64,000 bases of DNA. It comes from JAEUPI01 sp046348365. Its GTDB lineage: Bacteria; Pseudomonadota; Gammaproteobacteria; Burkholderiales; Burkholderiaceae_C. Shown one piece after another: positions 56,961 through 64,000 of this stretch. Numbering within the stretch: the first letter of the stretch is position 1; each line of letters begins with the position of its first letter. A program made the translations under genes and the position numbers. Location: positions 806,001 through 870,000 of the forward strand of contig JAXMEL010000001.1 in the NCBI GenBank assembly GCA_046348365.1. The letters are read 5' to 3'. The notes under the pieces were generated by a model. The model searched no databases. It had not been told where the DNA came from and worked only from the letters and a program-made list of their open reading frames with translations.

Positions 56961-57722
56961 TTACTTGATGTCCTTCCAGAACGCCGCGTTCAGCCGCCAG
57001 GCGATGACCGTGAAGATGGCCAGGAACAGCATCACCCAGACGCCGATGCGCACGCGCTGATTCTGCGCCGGCTCGCCCATCCACTGCAGGAAGGCCACCA
57101 GATCGGCCACCGCGCCATCGTAGGCCACCTTGTCCATCGTACCCGGGGTCACCTGCTCGAAGCCGTTGAAGGCGTGCGTCGTCTTCTTCGGGTCGTGCGG
57201 GTCGGCCGCTTCCACGAACACGGCCCGCTGCTGGCCCTGCAGCTCCCACAGCACGTGGGGCATGGCCACGCTGGGGAAGACCAGGTTGTTCCAGCCCGTG
57301 GCCTTGGTGTCGTCGCGGTAGAACGTGCGCATGTAGGTGTACAGGTAGTCGGCTCCGCTGCCGCCGTTGCCTGCGCGCGAGCGCGCGATCACGCTCAGGT
57401 CGGGCGGCGCGGCGCCGAACCACTCCTTGCCCTGCTTGGGGTCGAGGGCGACCTTCATGGTCTCGCCGACCTTCTCGGCGGCGAACAGCAGGTTGCCCTT
57501 GATCTGCGCCTCGGTGAGGCCGAGGTCGGTCATGCGGTTGTAGCGCATCGACGCGGCCGCATGGCAGTTGAGGCAGTAGTTGACGAACAGCTTGGCGCCG
57601 TTCTGCAGCGCGGCCAGGTCGGTGACGCGCTGCTTCGGGAAGGTGTCGAGCGGCGGGCCGGCCTCCGACGCCCAGGCCGACACCGTGAGCGCGGCGAGCA
57701 GGCAGGCGAGGATCTTCTTCAT
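56961..57722 (-). CDS. petC: ubiquinol-cytochrome c reductase, cytochrome c1
   Basis: A 253-residue cytochrome c1. A signal peptide (KKILACLLAALTVSAWA) precedes the covalent haem motif CLNCH (Cys50, Cys53, His54); the expected Met ligand region lies later in the chain. A C-terminal membrane helix (VWVMLFLAIFTVIAWRL) anchors it in the inner membrane. It accepts electrons from the Rieske protein and passes them to soluble cytochrome c. 16 bases after petB. A 112-base gap separates it from sspA. Confidence 0.96.
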   Translation of the reverse strand: MKKILACLLAALTVSAWASEAGPPLDTFPKQRVTDLAALQNGAKLFVNYCLNCHAAASMRYNRMTDLGLTEAQIKGNLLFAAEKVGETMKVALDPKQGKEWFGAAPPDLSVIARSRAGNGGSGADYLYTYMRTFYRDDTKATGWNNLVFPSVAMPHVLWELQGQQRAVFVEAADPHDPKKTTHAFNGFEQVTPGTMDKVAYDGAVADLVAFLQWMGEPAQNQRVRIGVWVMLFLAIFTVIAWRLNAAFWKDIK

Positions 57723-57738
57723 CGCGTCGTCTCCCGGC

Positions 57739-59151
57739 TCAGTGTGGCGCGAAGGTGACCCGCTCGGGCACCGGCTTGAAGGTGCCCCAGGTGCTCCACC
57801 ACGGCATCAGCAAGAAGAAGCCGAAGTAGATCAGCGTGCAGGCCTGCGACAGCAGCTCCAGCGCGGAGCCGCTCGGCGCAGCCGGCTGCGTGCCCTGATA
57901 GCCGAGGATCATGAAGGCCACGACGAAGACCGCCAGCACGCCCTTGTGCCAGCCGGGCCGGTAGCGGATCGACCTGGCCGGACTCTGGTCGAGCCAGGGC
58001 AGGAAGAACAGGATGATCACCGCCCCGCCCATCAGCACCACGCCCCAGAACTTGGCGTCGAAGGTCTTCATCAGCGCGACCAGCACCACGGCGGCGGCCA
58101 GCACGCCGAGCCTGAGCATCATCGCGCCCTTGCCTCGCAACAGGTTCCCCAGCGCGGCCAGCCCGACCAGCACGCACAACGCGTTGACCATCGGGTCGGT
58201 GGTCGCGCGCAGGATCGTGTAGAACGGCGTGAAGTACCACACCGGCGCGATGTGCGCCGGCGTCTTCAGCGGGTCGGCCGGAATGAAGTTGTTGTACTCG
58301 AGGAAGTAGCCGCCCAGCTCCGGCGCGAAGAACATCACCGCGCAGAAGATCAGCAGGAACACGCTCACGCCGAGCAGGTCGTGCACCGTGTAGTACGGGT
58401 GGAACGGGATGCCGTCGAGCGGCCGGCCCTGGGCGTCTTTCTTCGCCTTGATCTCGACGCCGTCGGGGTTGTTGGAGCCCACGTCGTGCAGCGCCAGCAG
58501 ATGCGCCACCACCAGGCCGATCAGCGCCAGCGGCACCGCGATCACATGGAAGGCGAAGAAGCGGTTCAGCGTGGCGTCGCCCACCACGTAGTCGCCGCGG
58601 ATCAGCAGCGCCAGGTCGGGCCCGATGAAGGGCACGGCGGCGAACAGGTTGACGATCACCTGCGCGCCCCAGTAGCTCATCTGGCCCCAGGGCAGCAGAT
58701 AGCCGAAGAAGGCCTCGCCCATCAGGCACAAGAAGATCGCGCAGCCGAAGATCCACACCAGTTCGCGCGGCTTGCGGTAGCTGCCGTAGATGAGCCCGCG
58801 ATACATGTGCAGGTAGACGACGATGAAGAACGCGCTGGCGCCGGTGGAGTGCATGTAGCGGATGATCCAGCCGCCCGGCACCTCGCGCATGATGTACTCG
58901 ACCGACGCGAACGCGGTGGCCGCGTCGGGCTTGTAGTGCATCGTCAGGAAGATCCCGGTCACGATCTGGATCGCCAGCACCAGCATCGCCAGCGAGCCGA
59001 AGAAGTACCAGACGTTGAAGTTCTTCGGCGCGTAGTACTCCGACATGTGCTTCCGGTACTCGTCGAAGACGGTCGGGAAGCGGCTTTGCAGCCACACCGA
59101 CATCTTCACGCCCAGCGGAGCGTCTGCGGGAGCTTCCTTCATCTCTGCCAT
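57739..59151 (-). CDS. petB: ubiquinol-cytochrome c reductase, cytochrome b
   Basis: A 470-residue polytopic cytochrome b, the quinol-oxidising core of the bc1 complex. Histidine pairs for the two haems lie in STGASAFFIVVYLHMYRG and FHVIAVPLALIGLVVAHLL. The Qo-site motif is PVWY (303-306) instead of the alphaproteobacterial/mitochondrial PEWY, a variant I recall as normal in beta- and gammaproteobacteria. There are eight or more transmembrane helices. It sits between petA (64-base gap) and petC (16 bases). Confidence 0.97.
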   Translation of the reverse strand: MAEMKEAPADAPLGVKMSVWLQSRFPTVFDEYRKHMSEYYAPKNFNVWYFFGSLAMLVLAIQIVTGIFLTMHYKPDAATAFASVEYIMREVPGGWIIRYMHSTGASAFFIVVYLHMYRGLIYGSYRKPRELVWIFGCAIFLCLMGEAFFGYLLPWGQMSYWGAQVIVNLFAAVPFIGPDLALLIRGDYVVGDATLNRFFAFHVIAVPLALIGLVVAHLLALHDVGSNNPDGVEIKAKKDAQGRPLDGIPFHPYYTVHDLLGVSVFLLIFCAVMFFAPELGGYFLEYNNFIPADPLKTPAHIAPVWYFTPFYTILRATTDPMVNALCVLVGLAALGNLLRGKGAMMLRLGVLAAAVVLVALMKTFDAKFWGVVLMGGAVIILFFLPWLDQSPARSIRYRPGWHKGVLAVFVVAFMILGYQGTQPAAPSGSALELLSQACTLIYFGFFLLMPWWSTWGTFKPVPERVTFAPH

Positions 59152-59215
59152 GAAAGACCTCGGTTCGGTTGTTCGACGGGGGCGCCGGCGGGCTCGATCG
59201 GGCCGTCGCGTCGCC

Positions 59216-59812
59216 TCAGGCCTTCTTGTCGTCGCCGATCAGCAAACGCGTGTCGCTCAGGTACATGTACGGCGGCACCTCGAGGTTGTCGGGCGCCGGC
59301 TTGTTCTTGAACACGCGGCCCGCCAGATCGAAGGTCGAACCGTGGCACGGGCACAGGAAGCCGCCTTGCCAGTCGTCGGGCAGCGAGGGTTGCGGCCCCG
59401 GCGTGAGCTTGTCGCTCGGCGAGCAGCCCAGGTGCGAGCAGATCCCCACCGCGACGAAGATCTCGGGCTTGATCGAGCGACCGGGGTTCCTCGCGTACTC
59501 GGGCGTCGGGTACTGCGTGCGCAGCGACTTCGGGTCGGCCACCTGCGATTCGGTCTTCTCGAGCGACGCGAGCATCTCGGGCGTGCGGCGCAGGATCCAC
59601 ACCGGCTTGCCGCGCCACTCGACAACGGTCTTCTCGCCGGGCTCGAGCGCCGACACGTCGACTTCCACCGGGGCTCCGGCCGCGCGGGCGCGATCCGACG
59701 GGGTGAGGCTCGCCACGAACGGCACGGCGGCAGCGATGCCGCCCACGGCGCCGGCCCCGCAGGTGATCAGGACCCAGTTTCGGCGCTCGTTGTCGACCGG
59801 GTTTTCGCTCAT
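59216..59812 (-). CDS. petA: ubiquinol-cytochrome c reductase, Rieske iron-sulfur subunit
   Basis: A 198-residue Rieske protein. An N-terminal membrane anchor with Tat-like features (NERRNWVLITCGAGAVGG) is followed by the 2Fe-2S ligands CSHLGC and CPCHGS. It takes the first electron from ubiquinol and carries it to cytochrome c1. The ATG at 59812 is chosen because the anchor follows it directly; the frame is open 22 codons further. First gene of petABC; divergent from mscL with a 192-base gap that presumably holds both promoters. Confidence 0.96.
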   Translation of the reverse strand: MSENPVDNERRNWVLITCGAGAVGGIAAAVPFVASLTPSDRARAAGAPVEVDVSALEPGEKTVVEWRGKPVWILRRTPEMLASLEKTESQVADPKSLRTQYPTPEYARNPGRSIKPEIFVAVGICSHLGCSPSDKLTPGPQPSLPDDWQGGFLCPCHGSTFDLAGRVFKNKPAPDNLEVPPYMYLSDTRLLIGDDKKA

Positions 59813-60004
59813 GGGAATCCTCGAAGAAGAAATGCGAGGGCTCTGCCGTGTACGCGGCTTGAGGCCAAGCAACCTCAAATTCTAGCGGAGCCCGAACTGT
59901 CTCCCTTAGGTGTGGCCCGGCATTGACAGCGTTGTCGCCGTGGCAATACTGCGATCCGGACCCGCGGGACGGGCGGAAACGACAATCAAGCAGGAGTGAG
60001 AAAC

Positions 60005-60418
60005 ATGAGCTTCATGTCCGAATTCAAAGAATTCGCGATGAAGGGCAACGTCGTCGACCTCGCGGTCGGTGTGATCATCGGCGGAGCCTTCGGCAAGATC
60101 GTCGACTCGATCGTCGGCGACCTGATCATGCCGCTGGTGGGCAAGGTGTTCGGCGGCCTGGACTTCAGCAACTACTTCGTCGCGCTGGCGGGCCAGACCG
60201 CCACCAACCTTGCCGACGCCAAGAAGGCCGGCGCGGTGTTCGCCTACGGCAGCTTCATCACCGTGGCGCTCAACTTCATCATCTTGGCCTTCATCATCTT
60301 CATGATGGTCAAGCAGATCAACCGGCTGAAGAAGGAGGCGCCGCCCGCCCCGCCGGCCGCGCCGCCCGAGGACATCACGCTGCTGCGCGAGATCCGCGAC
60401 TCGCTGGCCAGGCGCTGA
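60005..60418 (+). CDS. mscL: large-conductance mechanosensitive channel
   Basis: A 137-residue MscL that opens under membrane tension to relieve osmotic downshock. FMSEFKEFAMKGNVVDLAVG and VIIGGAFGKIVDSIVGDLIM form the S1/TM1 gate region; FITVALNFIILAFIIFMMVK is TM2; a Pro/Ala linker and the C-terminal bundle helix (DITLLREIRDSLARR) complete it. AGGAG lies 8 bases before the ATG. Single gene, divergent from petA. Confidence 0.97.
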   Translation: MSFMSEFKEFAMKGNVVDLAVGVIIGGAFGKIVDSIVGDLIMPLVGKVFGGLDFSNYFVALAGQTATNLADAKKAGAVFAYGSFITVALNFIILAFIIFMMVKQINRLKKEAPPAPPAAPPEDITLLREIRDSLARR

Positions 60419-60438
60419 GCGCGCGCGCATTTCGCGCG

Positions 60439-60455
60439 CCCGGGCTCGGCCCGGG
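60439..60455. terminator. GC hairpin after mscL
   Basis: CCCGGGC (60439-60445), loop TCG, GCCCGGG (60449-60455) form a 7-bp perfect stem starting 20 bases after the mscL stop. No T-run follows (AAACACG), so it is at best an atypical or Rho-assisted terminator. The rest of the gap to the DUF1631 gene shows nothing clear. Confidence 0.35.
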
Positions 60456-60587
60456 AAACACGCCGTAACACCGCGCCACGGCGCGCGAGCGGAGCGTGAA
60501 GCACGCCCGCTTTGCGCGCCGTACTTCGTGGGATTGCGTCGATGAAGGGTCGCATACTCCTCGTACCGACGAGGTCTGCAGACCCCG

Positions 60588-63104
60588 ATGACGACGACAG
60601 CGCCCGCAAGGCTGCCCTCCGCTCTCGAACCCGCTCTCAAACGCGTGCGCTTCGCGGCCCGCACCGCCGCAGAGCGCACCGTGGAGTCATTGAGCCTGGC
60701 CGCGATGTCGGCGCGCAGCACGGCGCAGCGCGACACGCTGCTCAACGCCCAGTTCGAGCTCAATCGCAAGCTGGCGATCTTCACGCTGAGCTTCGACGAG
60801 GCGCTCGAGCACCAGGTCGTCAAGCAGGTCTGGCCGCGCACGAGCAACCCGTCGGCGCCGACCACCTGGGACACCATGACCCTGGTGGAGGACCACGAGG
60901 TCGAGATCAAGGTCGCCGCCGAGCGCTTCGCACTGGACATCCAGAACCACTGCGAGTGGGAGATCCGCGAGCTCGATCAGTACATGGGCGCGATCCTGCG
61001 CCTGGGCAGCGCCGACAAGAACCGCAACCCGCTGCGCCCCGAGCTCATCGGCCAGGCGATGGTGCGCGCGGTGGAGGCCACCGCCGACCGCCCTGAGTTG
61101 CGGAAGGTGCTGCTGGCGGAGGTCGGCCGCTCGATGGCCGGCACCATGCGCCAGACCTACATCGACATCATGACCGAGCTGCGCGCGCAGGGCGTGCGGC
61201 CCACCGGCCTGTCGGTGCGCGGCACCGAAGGCCCGGGCCTGCAGGTGGGCAGCCTGAACAGCAACGTCGACCGCCTGCCGGGCGCCGATGGCGGCGGGCC
61301 CTCGCCGTCGGTGCTGGCCGCGCTCGGCCAGGTGAGCGGCAACTCGGCCACCGGCGACCTCGCCACCCAGCCGGCCACGCTGCCGCTGGGTGACGCCCCG
61401 GGCAGCGGCCTCGGCCGCGACGGCCGCCTCGACAGCGGCTCGAGCACGCGCGGTGGCAGCCTGCCGCGCGGTGGCGGCACGGCGATGGGCCATGTCGACG
61501 CCACGCTGATGGCGCTGATCCGCCGCCTGGCCTTCAGCACGCCGCTCGACGTGGCCTCGGCCGGCACCACCGGCGGCTCGCTCAGCGGCATCGGCAGCCT
61601 GTCGGGCCCCGGCGGCCTGCCGGCGTCGAACCTGATCGTCGCCAACCGCGACGTGCTGCGCCAGGCCACCACCGGCGCGCTCGATCACATGGTGATCGAC
61701 GTCGTCGGCAGCCTGTTCGACCAGATCCTCTCCGACCCCAAGGTGCCGCCGCAGATGGCGCGCCAGATCGCGCGGCTGCAGCTGCCGGTGCTGCGCGCGG
61801 CGCTGGGCGACCCCACGTTCTTCTCGTCGCGCCGGCATCCGGTGCGCCGCTTCGTCAACCGCATCGCGTCGGTCGGCGTCGCCTTCGACGATCTCGAAGC
61901 CGAAGACGGCCGCGCCTTCCTGAAGCTGGTGCGCGATCTGGTGCAGGAGATCGTCGAGGGCGACTTCGACCAGATCGAGACCTACGAGCAGAAGCTCGCG
62001 GCGCTGGAGCTGTTCGTCGTCGAGCAGAGCCGCCGCGAAGTGCAGCGCGACGGCGGCAAGGCCGACGAAGTCCTCAACAAGAAGGAAGACCAGCTGCGGC
62101 TGCAGCAGCGCTACGCGACGCAGCTGCGCCACGGGCTGAAGGACCTGCCGGCGCCGGAGTTCCTGCGCGACTTCGTCTCCTCGGTGTGGAGCCAGGCCGT
62201 GATGCAGGCGGTGGTGAGCGACGGCATCGACAGCCCGTCGGTGGCGCGGCTGCGCCTGGCCGGCCGCGACCTGCTGATGAGCGTGCAGCCCAAGGGCTCG
62301 CCGGCGCAGCGCAAGGCCTTCCTGATCGGGCTGCCGGTGCTGATGAAGACGCTCAACGCCGGCATGGACATGATCAAGTGGCCCGAGCCGGCGCGCAAGG
62401 ACTTCTTCGCCAGGCTGCTGCCCGCGCATGCCGAATCGCTCAAGGGCGAGGCGCTGACCACGCTCGACTACAACCTGCTGACGCGGCAGGTCGATGTCGT
62501 GCTCGGCATGCCGATCCCCAAGGCGAGCGAACTGCCGCCGATGCCGGCCTCGGAGCTGCCGGTGCTGCTCGACGCGGTGCAGGAGAACACCTTCACCGAG
62601 GCCGAGGCCAGATCGATCGGCCTCGTCGACGAACGCTCGATCGACTGGGATCGCAAGATCGACATCGAGCTCGAGGTCGAGCCCGAGGTGCAGACGGCCG
62701 ACATCAAGATCGAGGGCCTGCCGGTGCCCGACGAGCCGGCGGAGCCGTCGCGCGGCAAGTCGCTCGCCGACCACGTGCAGATCGGCTTCGCGTACCAGAT
62801 GCACATCGACGGCCACTGGCACAAGGTGCGCCTCGCGCACGTGAGCGCGGGCCGCACGTTCTTCGTCTTCACGCGCGGGCAGAAGCACAAGCGCACGATC
62901 TCGATGACCTACCGCATGCTGAGCCGCATGTGCGAGACGAACCGCCTGCGAGCGTTCGAGAACGCCTACCTGATCGAGCGCGCCACGGCGCGCGCCCGGC
63001 GCCAGCTCGCCGAGCTGCGCCCCGCCGCCGCCGCGCGCGTGCCGGCCTCAGCCGGTGCCAGCGCGGTGATGCGCTCGGGCACCGGACAGCTCGTGCGCCA
63101 CTGA
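60588..63104 (+). CDS. DUF1631 family protein
   Basis: An 838-residue protein of the DUF1631 family, common in beta- and gammaproteobacteria and of unknown function. The N-terminal half begins ALKRVRFAARTAAERTVESL and is followed by a Gly/Ser-rich linker (about residues 225-300). A helical central block (LFDQILSDPKVPPQMARQIA; RRFVNRIASVGVAFDDLEAE) follows. The C-terminal part (ADHVQIGFAYQMHIDGHWHK, then FFVFTRGQKHKRTISMTYRM) is beta-rich and PilZ-like, a hint of cyclic-di-GMP connection that is not certain. Its last 57 bases overlap the end of pdxA on the other strand. Confidence 0.85.
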   Translation: MTTTAPARLPSALEPALKRVRFAARTAAERTVESLSLAAMSARSTAQRDTLLNAQFELNRKLAIFTLSFDEALEHQVVKQVWPRTSNPSAPTTWDTMTLVEDHEVEIKVAAERFALDIQNHCEWEIRELDQYMGAILRLGSADKNRNPLRPELIGQAMVRAVEATADRPELRKVLLAEVGRSMAGTMRQTYIDIMTELRAQGVRPTGLSVRGTEGPGLQVGSLNSNVDRLPGADGGGPSPSVLAALGQVSGNSATGDLATQPATLPLGDAPGSGLGRDGRLDSGSSTRGGSLPRGGGTAMGHVDATLMALIRRLAFSTPLDVASAGTTGGSLSGIGSLSGPGGLPASNLIVANRDVLRQATTGALDHMVIDVVGSLFDQILSDPKVPPQMARQIARLQLPVLRAALGDPTFFSSRRHPVRRFVNRIASVGVAFDDLEAEDGRAFLKLVRDLVQEIVEGDFDQIETYEQKLAALELFVVEQSRREVQRDGGKADEVLNKKEDQLRLQQRYATQLRHGLKDLPAPEFLRDFVSSVWSQAVMQAVVSDGIDSPSVARLRLAGRDLLMSVQPKGSPAQRKAFLIGLPVLMKTLNAGMDMIKWPEPARKDFFARLLPAHAESLKGEALTTLDYNLLTRQVDVVLGMPIPKASELPPMPASELPVLLDAVQENTFTEAEARSIGLVDERSIDWDRKIDIELEVEPEVQTADIKIEGLPVPDEPAEPSRGKSLADHVQIGFAYQMHIDGHWHKVRLAHVSAGRTFFVFTRGQKHKRTISMTYRMLSRMCETNRLRAFENAYLIERATARARRQLAELRPAAAARVPASAGASAVMRSGTGQLVRH

Positions 63105-64000
63105 CAGCGCGTGCGCCAGGCTGCGCGGGTCCGCGCGGCCGCTGCCGGCGATGTCGAACGCCGTGCCGTGGTCCGGGCTGGTGCGCACGAACGGCAGCCC
63201 GAGCGTGACGTTGACGCCGTGCTCGATGCCGAGGTACTTCACCGGGATCAGCCCGTGGTCGTGCGTCATCGCGACCACGACATCGAACTCGCCCGGGTGA
63301 CCCGCCGCATCGCGCGCGCGCATGAAGACGGTGTCGGGCGCATGCGGCCCGCTGGCGGCGATGCCTTCGCGGCAAGCGGCCGCGATCGCCGGCGCGATGA
63401 TGCGGCCCTCTTCGTCGCCGAACAGGCCGCCTTCGCCGGCGTGCGGGTTGAGGCCGGCCACCGCGATGCGCGGCGCCGGCCGGCCCGGCCGCACGAAGGC
63501 CGCATGCGCGATGCGGATCGTCTGCAGCACCGTCGCTTCGCTCAGCAGCTCGATCGCGCGCCTGAGGCCGACGTGGATCGTCACCAGCACCACGCTCAGC
63601 TCGTCGTTGGCCAGCATCATGCGCACCTCGGGCGCAGCGCCGCCGTTCCCCGCGGCCAGCGCCTGCAGCATCTCGGTGTGGCCCGGGAACGGCGAGCCCG
63701 CTGCCGACAGCGCCCGCTTGTGAATCGGTGCGGTGACCATCGCGCGCACGCGCCGCTCGCGCGCCAGCGCGGCCGCGGCCTCGACGCAGGCCATGGCGGC
63801 CCGACCGGCCGCTGCGGCCACCCGCCCCATCGGCAGCTCGGCGAGCGCGCCGGGCAAGCCGGGCGGCTCCCACACGGACAGGCAGGCGGGCGGCGCGGCG
63901 AGCGCCTCCTCGGGCGCATCGAGCTGCGCCACGGGCACGCCGATGCCTGTGTGCGCAACGGCGCGCCGCATCACACCCACATCGCCCACCACCACGCAGC
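63048..64000 (-). CDS. pdxA: 4-hydroxythreonine-4-phosphate dehydrogenase (5' end outside window)
   Basis: Most of PdxA, the NAD-dependent enzyme of vitamin B6 (pyridoxal phosphate) biosynthesis. TAPIHKRALSAAGSPFPGHT and MMLANDELSVVLVTIHVGLR carry conserved substrate- and metal-binding residues; AVAGLNPHAGEGGLFGDEEG and VVVAMTHDHGLIPVKYLGIE complete the signature. The N-terminal segment (the expected TxGDPAGIGPE region) lies beyond the right edge; the frame stays open to the end of the window. The C-terminus overlaps the DUF1631 gene by 57 bases. Confidence 0.95.
   Translation of the reverse strand, partial: CVVVGDVGVMRRAVAHTGIGVPVAQLDAPEEALAAPPACLSVWEPPGLPGALAELPMGRVAAAAGRAAMACVEAAAALARERRVRAMVTAPIHKRALSAAGSPFPGHTEMLQALAAGNGGAAPEVRMMLANDELSVVLVTIHVGLRRAIELLSEATVLQTIRIAHAAFVRPGRPAPRIAVAGLNPHAGEGGLFGDEEGRIIAPAIAAACREGIAASGPHAPDTVFMRARDAAGHPGEFDVVVAMTHDHGLIPVKYLGIEHGVNVTLGLPFVRTSPDHGTAFDIAGSGRADPRSLAHALSVAHELSGARAHHRAGTG

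Noticed and set aside
60421..60455. Strong intrinsic terminator after mscL
   Set aside because: The hairpin is good but there is no T-run on either strand, so only a low-confidence call was kept.

Overview
This 64 kb window is a chromosomal stretch of a GC-rich betaproteobacterium, most likely a member of the Burkholderiales (a Rubrivivax/Leptothrix/Methylibium-like relative is plausible, but the genus cannot be fixed from sequence alone). The pointers are the secA / M23 peptidase / DUF721 neighbourhood, a petABC-sspA-sspB string, DUF1631 and DUF3683 proteins, and a PEP-CTERM/XrtA-type exopolysaccharide (EPS) locus. No rRNA, insertion sequence, prophage or CRISPR array was seen. No gap between genes exceeds about 275 bases.

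Layout. (1) 1-19.6 kb: a long EPS operon on the minus strand. It runs from the priming glycosyltransferase (19588) through export lipoprotein, chain-length regulator, tyrosine kinase, outer-membrane protein, deacetylase, FemAB protein, four glycosyltransferases, an amidotransferase, a CapK-like adenylate-forming enzyme and an O-antigen-ligase-like protein to a second deacetylase. It converges on a truncated asparagine-synthase-like gene at the left edge. The left end is visibly less GC-rich than the rest. The exosortase (XrtA) and the AAA ATPase normally embedded in such loci are missing. (2) 19.7-25.5 kb: ubiE, DUF971, a small membrane/coiled-coil protein, and a 1319-residue FAD/Fe-S oxidoreductase. 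(3) 25.7-30.7 kb: a complete ugpBAECQ glycerol-3-phosphate uptake operon. (4) 30.7-36 kb: a secreted beta-helix protein, a GNAT/MFS pair with a small ORF in front, and argJ.

(5) 36.2-51.0 kb is the most interesting part: a self-contained peptide secretion island. On the plus strand a tightly overlapped operon encodes a NodT/TolC-type outer-membrane lipoprotein, a tandem-FHA membrane protein, an HlyD adaptor, a parvulin-like isomerase, an ABC exporter carrying a C39 peptidase plus two cyclic-nucleotide-binding domains, and a sigma-54 enhancer-binding protein. Facing it on the minus strand are a membrane Ser/Thr kinase, three paralogous double-glycine-leader peptides, a fourth and different double-glycine peptide, and a PP2C phosphatase. 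Between the kinase and the peptides lie a near-consensus sigma-54 promoter (49056-49071) and, upstream of it, a perfect 13-bp-arm inverted repeat (49161-49193) at enhancer distance. The inferred scheme is as follows: the sigma-54 activator switches on the peptides, the C39 ABC exporter cleaves the leaders after GG and secretes the peptides through HlyD/NodT, and the kinase, phosphatase and FHA protein tune the system by phosphorylation.

(6) 51-64 kb is housekeeping: secA, an M23 peptidase, a DUF721 protein, tRNA-Thr(UGU), sspB, sspA, the cytochrome bc1 complex, mscL, a DUF1631 protein and the 3' part of pdxA, which overlaps the DUF1631 gene tail to tail.
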